A stretch of 5,293 nucleotides of DNA, from assembly GCA_937975745.1 (NCBI GenBank), contig CALJUK010000326.1, forward strand, positions 1 to 5,293. The letters are read 5' to 3'. The notes under the pieces were generated by a model that made no database searches, had not been told where the DNA came from, and was given only the letters and a program-made list of their open reading frames with translations. This DNA comes from an uncultured Planctomycetaceae bacterium. GTDB taxonomy: Bacteria; Planctomycetota; Planctomycetia; Planctomycetales; Planctomycetaceae. Positions 1-5,293 of the stretch are shown piece by piece; the first letter of the stretch is position 1, and each line of letters starts with the position of its first letter. A program made the translations under genes and the position numbers.

Positions 1-618
1 AAAGTTGTCCGCTTCTCTGCTGAGCGTCACTTGCAGGTCGTCACTTCGTCTCTTCAATTCGTCAGCACCGTGTGCTGCGACAGCGAAGTCATCAATAAAG
101 CGGAGCATCTTTCGGCATTGCCCGATGGAGAACCTTAGAGTGTATTCATATTCGTAATACTCCGGACGGTAGCCGCGATAGGAGTCTAACCACACATCTT
201 CGTACTCGACGACTATTTTGCCCCTCCCATCAGATCGCTCGAAGTCAACTTCTTTCGTCGTGTTGGTCGGCCGAACGTGACTCTCTCCGATCTTTAGAGC
301 GAAAACGTCTCGCCTTCGTCCGGAATGCTCTTCGAACCGAAGCTCACCGCGAGCAAAAGTGTAAGTGAAGCGTCGATAACCATTGTCGCTCGGTTTTTTT
401 CTGCGGAGATAGATTCCCATGAGGATGTCGGTGTCCAGTGCATTCTCCTTTCCATCCGCACTTGTCAGGGCATCGTTACTCGCATTGCTCGACTTCTCAT
501 TCGAGTCCGTCGCTGGGTGATCGACGCCTTGAGAATAAACTTCACTGCACCCCAGCGCTCCCATTGTGAGGGCGACAGCGATCGCAAATCGACAAGTCTG
601 GTCAAGGTGACAACGCAT
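1..618 (-). CDS. Predicted lipoprotein of unknown function, 3' end outside the window
   Basis: This frame was read by hand from an ATG at 618 and stays open for 206 codons to the window edge, so its C-terminus is missing. The start is supported by GGAG six bases upstream. Residues 10-23 form a short hydrophobic stretch ending A-L-G-C, with the cysteine at 24. This resembles a lipobox, although alanine at -3 is weaker than the usual leucine. A Ser/Asn/Asp-rich linker follows (about 30-60), typical of a tether after lipidation. The rest is charged and tyrosine-rich (for example YRGYRPEYYEYEY near 148-160). Residues 167-199 align without gaps to 183-215 of the lipoprotein at 3614-4657 (13 of 33 identical, including R-K, F-x-D-x-F-A-x-A-A and V-T-L). 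It is last in the minus-strand cluster, 44 bases after the preceding gene. I do not recognise a named family. The coding call is fairly secure; lipidation is inferred. Confidence 0.72.
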   Translation of the reverse strand, partial: MRCHLDQTCRFAIAVALTMGALGCSEVYSQGVDHPATDSNEKSSNASNDALTSADGKENALDTDILMGIYLRRKKPSDNGYRRFTYTFARGELRFEEHSGRRRDVFALKIGESHVRPTNTTKEVDFERSDGRGKIVVEYEDVWLDSYRGYRPEYYEYEYTLRFSIGQCRKMLRFIDDFAVAAHGADELKRRSDDLQVTLSREADNF

Positions 619-624
619 TGGTAT

Positions 625-628
625 CTCC
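625..628 (-). promoter_or_regulatory. Shine-Dalgarno site for the lipoprotein starting at 618
   Basis: GGAG on the minus strand, separated by six bases from the ATG at 618. It fixes the start of a frame that runs off the window and supports it as a real gene. Confidence 0.6.
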
Positions 629-662
629 GTTGTAGATGAAGGGTAATTGGAGGTGAGGTGCT

Positions 663-1832
663 TCAGGTTGGTGCCGAAAGAGCAGCCTCGTATGCTCGTT
701 TCAAGTGTTCGACCTGCTGGATCAGCCGCCCGGCATTCGTGGTAGCTGCCAGCGGGCTGTGCTCGAAATCGGGTGGGACTCGCTTTACGGATGTTCGTCG
801 TTCGGCTATCAGCGTGGCCAATTCTTGATCGTCGACAATCACCTCATCGCCCCACGCGGAGCAGTTGATGCTCTGGGCCAGATCGATGGTCACCGCCTCC
901 CATTCGATCTCGGGGCGTACGCATGTAGCCCGTGTAAGGGCAAGCTGCTCGAAGTATCCCGTGAATGCATGCCCCCACGTTCGTTCGGCGTCTGGCATCA
1001 CCTTGGCGACTGTCGCCGTCAACTTCGGGCTTCGCGGCCAAATGAGGAGTTGCATCTCAGTTGTCACCGCAAGACCCGCCACCGTTCTCGATGGCGGTGG
1101 AACTCCAGAAGCTGACCATGTCCTCTTGAATCCCTCCAGCCCTTCACGTCCGTGCGACAGAAGCCACTCCAGAGTGGACCATTCTTCCAGAAACCGGTGT
1201 GGGACAGAGAAGTGCAAGAATCTTCCGTCAAAGGCTTCAAACGATACCCACACGGTGTACTCGTCCTCGGCTGCCGTCCCATTCCATATGTCTTCTGCTT
1301 GCACATGCCTGGGGTTCCGGAGCAGGTGATCAGCGGAGACACCCATGTAGTCCATCAAATCTCGAAGGCCGTTGTATGCGAACTGGTTCGTCCAGCTCGG
1401 CCAGTTGCGTTCCACGATTCTGTGGATGATCTGAGGATAGGGGTAGCAGGCAGGCATGAGGTCGCTGTAGACAATCCGCACCCCGCGGTCGCCATCCTCC
1501 AGGCGGGCCGCCTCACACCAGACGTCGTTCTCCCAACTTGCAAGGAGTCTTTCTTTTGAACACCAGGGCTGACCATAGAGCCGAAAAGGTCCGTAGTCGG
1601 ATTCCAGATCTGATTGCGTGACATCTGACATTCGGGCCGTCTGCACGCTGTGCCGCCAGTCGTGGGCTCCCACCACCGAAGCGGGGAGCCGCACGTAACC
1701 GGAGTCTGCCGCTGGAATGGACTTCTCGTGCCCTAGAACCAAGTCAGACACGACAGCCTCGGCACCGTAGCGGCTATAGCCGACGACGACCTGACCATCT
1801 TCACGGTATGCGTAGTTGATGCGATGAGACAT
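663..1832 (-). CDS. Tryptophan-rich protein of unknown function, no signal peptide
   Basis: The 389-residue product has no signal peptide or membrane segment, so it is probably cytoplasmic, unlike the exported proteins around it. It carries 15 tryptophans (about 3.9%), spread from residue 59 to 327. The N-terminus runs MSHRINY, then DGQVVVGYSRYGAEAV at about 12-27. This reminds me of uncharacterised bacterial proteins that begin M-G-H-R-x-N-Y and have a following Y-S-x-W-G-A motif; this is an unverified recollection. Central acidic and aromatic segments (180-225) and a C-terminal helix (about 367-385) suggest a globular fold. No catalytic motif was seen. The ATG at 1832 has only a weak, distant purine stretch (AAGAG) upstream, but the next in-frame Met is residue 68 and would remove the conserved-looking N-terminus. 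The gene lies 78 bases after the preceding frame and 44 bases before the next. The reading frame is secure; the function is unknown. Confidence 0.82.
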   Translation of the reverse strand: MSHRINYAYREDGQVVVGYSRYGAEAVVSDLVLGHEKSIPAADSGYVRLPASVVGAHDWRHSVQTARMSDVTQSDLESDYGPFRLYGQPWCSKERLLASWENDVWCEAARLEDGDRGVRIVYSDLMPACYPYPQIIHRIVERNWPSWTNQFAYNGLRDLMDYMGVSADHLLRNPRHVQAEDIWNGTAAEDEYTVWVSFEAFDGRFLHFSVPHRFLEEWSTLEWLLSHGREGLEGFKRTWSASGVPPPSRTVAGLAVTTEMQLLIWPRSPKLTATVAKVMPDAERTWGHAFTGYFEQLALTRATCVRPEIEWEAVTIDLAQSINCSAWGDEVIVDDQELATLIAERRTSVKRVPPDFEHSPLAATTNAGRLIQQVEHLKRAYEAALSAPT

Positions 1833-1910
1833 TGTGAGAAGAACTCTTACCCGTGCTTTCGTGTGCGTGTGAAGTCGGGAGGGAAATGCACGTCGCGGTC
1901 TGCAAGTTCC

Positions 1911-2570
1911 TCAATTCGCTGACTCACGAACAGCGGGCCGAGAGTTCGTCTCGTCCGAGACACGACGGAACGAGTCGAAGAAATACTCGGCATCGCGTGA
2001 ACCGAATTCGTGCGTCTTCTTGTCGAAGTGCCAGTCCTGAACCTGCATCTCGTACCAGCGGCCGTTCTCATCGTCATACAGGAACTGCACGTAGAACACG
2101 ACGGCGCTAACGTAGTTGTTCGCGTAGCTTCCTCCGACCCTGAAGCGGCAGCCCGGAAGACCGCCGACCTCGACATGCTCCGTGGATTTGATGAGTGGAT
2201 AGAGTTTATTGGGGTACTTCCGCTCGACGCTCTTGATCCAGCTTTCCAGCTTGCGTTTGCCGCGCTCTTCGTAGCTCCTGGTCTCTACCGGCTTTCCGGA
2301 GGCCGTGGCGAAGGCGGTTATTGCGATCACCTTGACACTCTCCTTCGACTCGGCGCGTGTCACTCGGTAGTCGTAGCGCGTGACGGTGTCCTCGGCGGTC
2401 TTCTCGGTCGACTTTGTGAACTTCGGCTCCCAAAGCATTCGACTGCGGAACCCCGCCTCGCGAGATGCGATGTCGCGCCAGTGATTTACATCTTCGATAA
2501 CCAGCGACCCGCTTTGTCCCGGCCGGACGATCCGGTGTCCGGGGATGCTGACCGCCCCCGACCACTTCAC
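1911..2570 (-). CDS. Hypothetical protein, probably the C-terminal part of the interrupted WD40 gene
   Basis: The frame is open from a GTG at 2570 for 219 residues, but GTG is a poor start: the upstream bases (TAAACCGTCGAA) contain no Shine-Dalgarno sequence. The next Met (residue 45) also lacks a well-placed site. The frame is in the same phase as the WD40 gene and is separated from it only by TAA and three sense codons (T-V-E). Visible features are a Lys/Glu-rich middle (50-130), the segment VEVGGLPGCRFRVGG at 133-147, an alternating hydrophobic stretch at 151-165 (NYVSAVVFYVQFLYD) and a C-terminal Y-F-F-D-S-F-R at 196-202. The late G-L-P-G strand followed by a terminal F-x-S-F helix is loosely like small PsbP/DcrB-type alpha-beta domains found in exported proteins; this is a guess. 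It has no signal peptide of its own, so if translated separately it would stay in the cytoplasm. Normal residue composition argues that it is or was coding. Confidence 0.65.
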   Translation of the reverse strand: MKWSGAVSIPGHRIVRPGQSGSLVIEDVNHWRDIASREAGFRSRMLWEPKFTKSTEKTAEDTVTRYDYRVTRAESKESVKVIAITAFATASGKPVETRSYEERGKRKLESWIKSVERKYPNKLYPLIKSTEHVEVGGLPGCRFRVGGSYANNYVSAVVFYVQFLYDDENGRWYEMQVQDWHFDKKTHEFGSRDAEYFFDSFRRVSDETNSRPAVRESAN

Positions 2571-2579
2571 TTCGACGGT

Positions 2580-2582
2580 TTA
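2580..2582 (-). other. In-frame TAA joining two same-phase reading frames
   Basis: On the minus strand the WD40 frame ends ...VIEIESG, TAA, then continues T-V-E and V-K-W-S-G in the same phase into the 219-residue frame, where the V codon (GTG) is the only nearby start. The whole span 3545-1911 would encode 544 residues if this codon were sense. A single C-to-T change from CAA (Gln) would produce it. It could be a true nonsense mutation, a base-calling error, or a natural boundary between two genes. Confidence 0.6.
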
Positions 2583-3545
2583 GCCTGATTCTATTTCGAT
2601 GACGTCGGCCCGTTTCTCTTCTCCGATGTACAACGATTCCACGTCGATGACGCCGGGCCGCTCCCCGTACATCAGGGCGGGCGAATCAGAAACCAGCAAG
2701 TGGTCGCCGTCGCGGGAGTAGGCGGCGTGATCAGGATGGAACCCAAGTTCACGCTGGGTCATCTTGGTTTCGACCTCTCCTGACTGCAGGTTCCAGATCA
2801 ACACGGAATCGCTGTTGCTGTCGGTCACGGCGGCACGGCGACCGTCCGGAGAAGCGGCCAGGCTCCGGATGGACAAGCGTCCCCCGTACTGCTGCATTCG
2901 ACCCGTATTGAGGTCGCACACCGCAAATACCTTGCCGTAATCCATGGGCACAAGCAGCTTCGACTTATCCCGAAAGAGCGCGACCCTGGCTTCCCCACCG
3001 CGACCCTGTAGTGAACAGTGAATTGCAATTGATTTCACGTGTCGTCCTTTCCGCAAGTCGAACAGGTGCGCAACGCCCGGCTTCTTCGAGTCGTGGAAGA
3101 TCTCGCACCAGACAAGCAGTTGACCGTCGTCGGAAACGGCGACATCACCGAGATGACTTCCCTGGGGCAGTTCGAAACCGGGCAGCCGTTTCCCGCTGCG
3201 CGAATCGAACAACAGCAGGCCTGTGCGGTTGCGGCCCCCTCGCGTCCCGGCGGCAATCACGCTTCCGTCGGCGGAACAACTCAGCCTGAAGAAACACACG
3301 CCCGATTCGGCTTCCATCATATGCAGCCTTTTGCCGGATCGGGCATCCCAGACGGCCATGGTCTCGGAGCCCAGGCCTACCAGTTTTGCACCGCTTTCCA
3401 CCGGTGCGACGTGTCGGACGCTGTACTCGCTTGCTATGGAGACAGGCTCCCTGGCCCACACCCGGGCGCCTCCGATGGTGGACCCGCTGGCGACGACTGC
3501 AAGCATGATGAAGGAGCGGAGTACCTGAAGCGGTTTGGTCGACAT
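2580..3545 (-). CDS. Secreted WD40-repeat (beta-propeller) protein
   Basis: The 321-residue product starts at an ATG with AAAGGA seven bases upstream. Residues 1-31 form a signal peptide: basic start (K4, R10), hydrophobic core 11-26, and a V-W-A cleavage site after 31. The rest contains about six degenerate WD40-like repeats, seen as S-x-D-G turns followed by a hydrophobic, W/F-D-x-x-x-G-K strand. They are VWDARSGK (65-72), SADGSVIAAG...LFDSRSGK (91-119), SDDGQLLVW...LFDLRKG (138-167), VCDLNTGR (209-216), SPDGRRAAV...IWNLQSGE (232-257) and SRDGDHLLV...VIDVES (277-304). WD40 propellers are binding scaffolds and usually close with seven blades, so this one looks short. It would act outside the cytoplasmic membrane, binding an unknown partner. 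It sits 68 bases after the lipoprotein gene, and its stop is in phase with the next frame, so it may be the N-terminal part of a longer protein. The WD40 call is confident; the role is unknown. Confidence 0.85.
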   Translation of the reverse strand: MSTKPLQVLRSFIMLAVVASGSTIGGARVWAREPVSIASEYSVRHVAPVESGAKLVGLGSETMAVWDARSGKRLHMMEAESGVCFFRLSCSADGSVIAAGTRGGRNRTGLLLFDSRSGKRLPGFELPQGSHLGDVAVSDDGQLLVWCEIFHDSKKPGVAHLFDLRKGRHVKSIAIHCSLQGRGGEARVALFRDKSKLLVPMDYGKVFAVCDLNTGRMQQYGGRLSIRSLAASPDGRRAAVTDSNSDSVLIWNLQSGEVETKMTQRELGFHPDHAAYSRDGDHLLVSDSPALMYGERPGVIDVESLYIGEEKRADVIEIESG

Positions 3546-3552
3546 GGTTCTT

Positions 3553-3558
3553 TCCTTT
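3553..3558 (-). promoter_or_regulatory. Shine-Dalgarno site for the WD40 protein
   Basis: AAAGGA on the minus strand, seven bases before the ATG at 3545. It confirms the start that leaves a complete signal peptide. It also contrasts with the 219-residue frame that follows, which has no such site. Confidence 0.65.
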
Positions 3559-3613
3559 CGAAGTCAGTTTCTGTTGTGGCGCGGGTAGAGTTGTGTTGAA
3601 ACGCGGTGCCCGG

Positions 3614-4657
3614 TCAGTCGATCGGGGACAGCGGAATGCCGAAATCGGGGGCAGTGGGCTGGACGCGATATCCGGCTCTGCGATTCAGCTCGGCCTTCTT
3701 TTCCTTGATCATCTTCGCCAGGCGGCTCTTGTTGGCGGCTAGCCGCTTCTCCTCTGCAGCTTTGAGTTGCCCGTTGATCTTCTCGGCGTGGGCCTGTTGA
3801 AGTCTCTCCAATCCCGCCGCTGCCGCCGGCGGCGGATCGACCTTCTCGCCGATCTCTGCCATCATCCTGACGAGCAGTGACCGCAATTGAGCAACGTTGA
3901 CGAAGACCGGCGGATTCTCATCCGTCACCCAGTACGGGCTCGTTCCCAGGTAACCCGGTTCGAGATATCGCACGTCGTCGGGATCAAGGCGAACCACGGT
4001 GCCGCGTTTGACCAACGTCACTTTGAAGAACTTTTCCCGGACCGAAACGTTTTCGTTATTTGCCGCCGCGAGGGCGAATTCGTCCAGGAAGGCGATAAAC
4101 TTTCGCGCCTGGTCCGGATACATTGCCATAGCATGCACGGACGACATGGCGGGCTTCGTCAGATAGCTGGGAGTCAATGCGTAGTAATCAATATGCTCAC
4201 GAGGACCTCGTCCCCCGTCCGCACAGACGAGAATCCTCTGTGGTTTACCGAACGGCCCGGCATCGATTTCCGTGCCACACAGCGACAGATTGATGACGTC
4301 ACTCGGTTCGCCGTTCCGCGTCTCGTGTCTTATCTTGGCAATCGCTCCTGTTAGGGAGAATCGTGGCATGCCGTAGGTCGTGTCTAGCGTGGCAAGTCTT
4401 TCTGCCCCCATGCGAACCTCGGCCCGCTTCCCCTCATCGCTGGTGTGGACCTCGATCGATGGGTTGTTTGGTTTGTGGCCGGGTGATCTGTTCGTCTCCT
4501 GGGAACTGGCCGCGCCGCAGCCGACCGAAACGGTCAGCAGCCACGCGACAACGAATTGCCGGTAAATCGATGTGCCGGGCGAGGCTGAATTCGTTCTCTT
4601 GTCATTCGGCCGGCCCAGGGAGGCAATTGCGGCGGTCGACAGGGCCTTGCGGTTCAT
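3614..4657 (-). CDS. Predicted lipoprotein with Ala/Lys-rich helical tail, unknown function
   Basis: The 347-residue product begins with an unusually long polar N-region (1-34), then a hydrophobic core (35-46) ending V-S-V-G-C with cysteine 47, a plausible lipobox. A Ser/Asn/Pro-rich linker (49-68) follows. The ATG at 4657 is supported by GGAG eight bases upstream, and no GTG or TTG codon lies closer to the hydrophobic core. Residues 70-265 look like a folded domain with cysteines at 127 and 145. Within it, 183-215 matches 167-199 of the lipoprotein at the other end of the cluster. Residues about 280-327 are rich in Ala, Glu, Lys and Leu and probably form a long helix or coiled coil, preceded by a proline run (275-277). 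The tail ends APDFGIPLSPID. It is the first convincing gene of the minus-strand cluster. It is probably anchored on a membrane facing the periplasm. No enzyme motif was seen and no family is recognised. Confidence 0.8.
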   Translation of the reverse strand: MNRKALSTAAIASLGRPNDKRTNSASPGTSIYRQFVVAWLLTVSVGCGAASSQETNRSPGHKPNNPSIEVHTSDEGKRAEVRMGAERLATLDTTYGMPRFSLTGAIAKIRHETRNGEPSDVINLSLCGTEIDAGPFGKPQRILVCADGGRGPREHIDYYALTPSYLTKPAMSSVHAMAMYPDQARKFIAFLDEFALAAANNENVSVREKFFKVTLVKRGTVVRLDPDDVRYLEPGYLGTSPYWVTDENPPVFVNVAQLRSLLVRMMAEIGEKVDPPPAAAAGLERLQQAHAEKINGQLKAAEEKRLAANKSRLAKMIKEKKAELNRRAGYRVQPTAPDFGIPLSPID

Positions 4658-4665
4658 GTTTTCGT

Positions 4666-4669
4666 CTCC
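4666..4669 (-). promoter_or_regulatory. Shine-Dalgarno site that decides the lipoprotein start at 4657
   Basis: GGAG on the minus strand, eight bases before the ATG at 4657. It matters because the resulting protein has about 34 residues ahead of its hydrophobic signal core, longer than usual, and there is no better start nearer the core. Confidence 0.6.
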
Positions 4670-5031
4670 ATGCTTAATCTGCGGAGTTCAAGGAAGCGTG
4701 TCTTACATCCCTTCAATCACTACAGGGCCCGATGACCCCTCACGGATTTCTGAAAATCTCGACGTTTCTTCCGGATGTCCATTTCCTACGGCGTCACGAA
4801 GGCAAACGAAAACAGCCCGTCCTATGACTACACAACGTGTGCCTGGAGGTGGCGTAGGGACACTCGCTGAATTCCTGTGGCCTCGGCAAGCTCGCTCGCC
4901 GGAACTCACTCGACACGTTCGAGAGTCGCAACGTCCGTCTCAACGCCCTCCGTCATCACATGTGACCGGCGGTGGGTGTCCGCAAGCCTCTTAACCCGAA
5001 CGCGCGACTCACACCGCGAACTATCCGAAAG

Positions 5032-5047
5032 CAACCCCTGGGGGTTG
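5032..5047. repeat. Short inverted repeat, 7-bp arms with 2-base centre
   Basis: CAACCCC and GGGGTTG flank TG. The two-base centre is too tight for a good RNA hairpin, so if it means anything it is more likely a protein-binding site. It lies about 375 bases upstream of the first gene, and chance is a real possibility. Confidence 0.35.
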
Positions 5048-5158
5048 GGAGCGGTGCTGGCGGAGCCAACAGCCGTTAACCCAACCGACGCGAGACAGAG
5101 AGACAACGGAGAGTTTGGGCGGAAATCGGGTCGGCCGGGTGACGACGGGGAGGCCAGG

Positions 5159-5174
5159 GAGTCGCGCGCGACTC
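5159..5174. repeat. Perfect 16-bp palindrome
   Basis: GAGTCGCGCGCGACTC reads the same on both strands, with a CG-alternating centre. It lies in the gene-free region about 500 bases upstream of the lipoprotein gene. A symmetric site like this could bind a dimeric regulator, but its GC-rich centre makes chance occurrence more likely than for a mixed sequence. Confidence 0.45.
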
Positions 5175-5243
5175 GCCGAGATCGCTAGCCAGAGACCTTC
5201 CGCGACGCTCGAACCCGTTGTCAGAACTGGCGATAGAACGCGA

Positions 5244-5273
5244 AAAGGCCAACGTCTCTCGACGCCGGCCTTT
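5244..5273. terminator. Possible intrinsic terminator hairpin
   Basis: AAAGGCC and GGCCTTT form a 7-bp outer stem. Inside it, CGTC and GACG pair around a TCTC loop after a 2-base mismatch. On the minus strand the stem is followed by TTTTCGCG in total, on the plus strand by TTTCGTAT. The T runs are short, so termination is likely but not certain, and it could serve either strand. It would end a gene lying beyond the right edge and insulate the cluster from it. Confidence 0.4.
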
Positions 5274-5293
5274 CGTATAACCCGACGGTAGTC

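Larger units (their letters stand above)
4658..5293. other. 636-base stretch without a convincing gene
   Basis: Short open frames exist on both strands, but all have poor starts and low-complexity Arg/Ser/Thr/Pro-rich products typical of non-coding GC-rich DNA. The stretch should contain the promoter for the minus-strand cluster, but I could not find a convincing -35/-10 pair. It holds a hairpin at 5244-5273, a perfect 16-bp palindrome at 5159-5174 and a 7-bp inverted repeat at 5032-5047. An incomplete gene entering from beyond base 5293 cannot be excluded. Confidence 0.55.

Noticed and set aside
1847..2176. 109-codon minus-strand frame overlapping 1911-2570
   Set aside because: Its Arg/Ser/Thr-rich product looks like an out-of-frame reading of the better frame. 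A frameshift into it is not needed, because the main frame ends naturally after a plausible C-terminal helix.
2010..2588. 192-codon open frame on the plus strand
   Set aside because: It lies opposite the 219-residue minus-strand frame, and its Leu/Val/Ala-rich product is typical of the antisense of a GC-rich gene. No domain or ribosome binding site was seen.
3039..3599. 186-codon open frame on the plus strand
   Set aside because: It is antisense to the WD40 gene, whose signal peptide and repeats show that the minus strand is the coding one.
3887..4354. 155-codon open frame on the plus strand
   Set aside because: It is antisense to the lipoprotein at 3614-4657, which has a ribosome binding site, a lipobox and a block shared with another gene.
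4745..4758. GATTT/AAATC 5-bp inverted repeat with 4-base loop
   Set aside because: The stem is too short and AT-rich to be a stable hairpin and occurs easily by chance.
4703..4909. 68-codon minus-strand frame with GTG start
   Set aside because: No ribosome binding site and a low-complexity product with no motif. It overlaps the stop of another poor frame by GTGA, but neither looks coding.
4906..5106. 66-codon minus-strand frame with TTG start and a slightly signal-like N-terminus
   Set aside because: It begins LSLCLASVGLTAVGSAS, which is mildly hydrophobic, but there is no ribosome binding site, no positive N-region and an Arg/Ser-rich remainder.
4877..5188. 103-codon plus-strand frame
   Set aside because: The product is dominated by Arg, Ser, Gly and Asp, as expected from non-coding GC-rich DNA, and no start signal was found.

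Overview
The window looks like a piece of a bacterial chromosome. It is moderately GC-rich: hand counts give about 51% over bases 1-180 and about 62% over 3601-3720. The combination of a signal-peptide WD40-like protein with several small exported or lipid-anchored proteins of no obvious family is what one often sees in Planctomycetota. That assignment is an inference from gene style, not from a marker gene. No rRNA, tRNA, transposase, CRISPR array or phage gene was seen.

All convincing genes lie on the minus strand, so the window is best read from right to left. Bases 4658-5293 hold no convincing gene, only a hairpin that could be a terminator, a perfect 16-bp palindrome and a second short inverted repeat. 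Then come a predicted lipoprotein with an alanine- and lysine-rich helical tail (4657-3614), a secreted WD40-repeat protein (3545-2580) and a 219-codon frame (2570-1911). A tryptophan-rich protein without a signal peptide follows (1832-663), and last a second predicted lipoprotein (618 to beyond base 1, incomplete). Gaps are 68, 9, 78 and 44 bases with no obvious terminator between genes, which fits one transcription unit, although no promoter was identified.

Two observations stand out. First, the WD40 frame and the frame after it are in the same phase. They are separated only by one TAA and three sense codons, and the downstream frame has no ribosome binding site or signal peptide. This looks like one 544-residue exported protein split by a stop codon. 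Second, the two lipoproteins at the ends of the cluster share an ungapped block with 13 identities in 33 residues, so they appear to be diverged relatives carrying the same domain.

The joint function is unknown. Three products are predicted to leave the cytoplasm (two lipid-anchored, one with a cleavable signal), and the tryptophan-rich protein would stay inside. A cell-envelope role is plausible for the exported members, but nothing in the sequence names a substrate or reaction.
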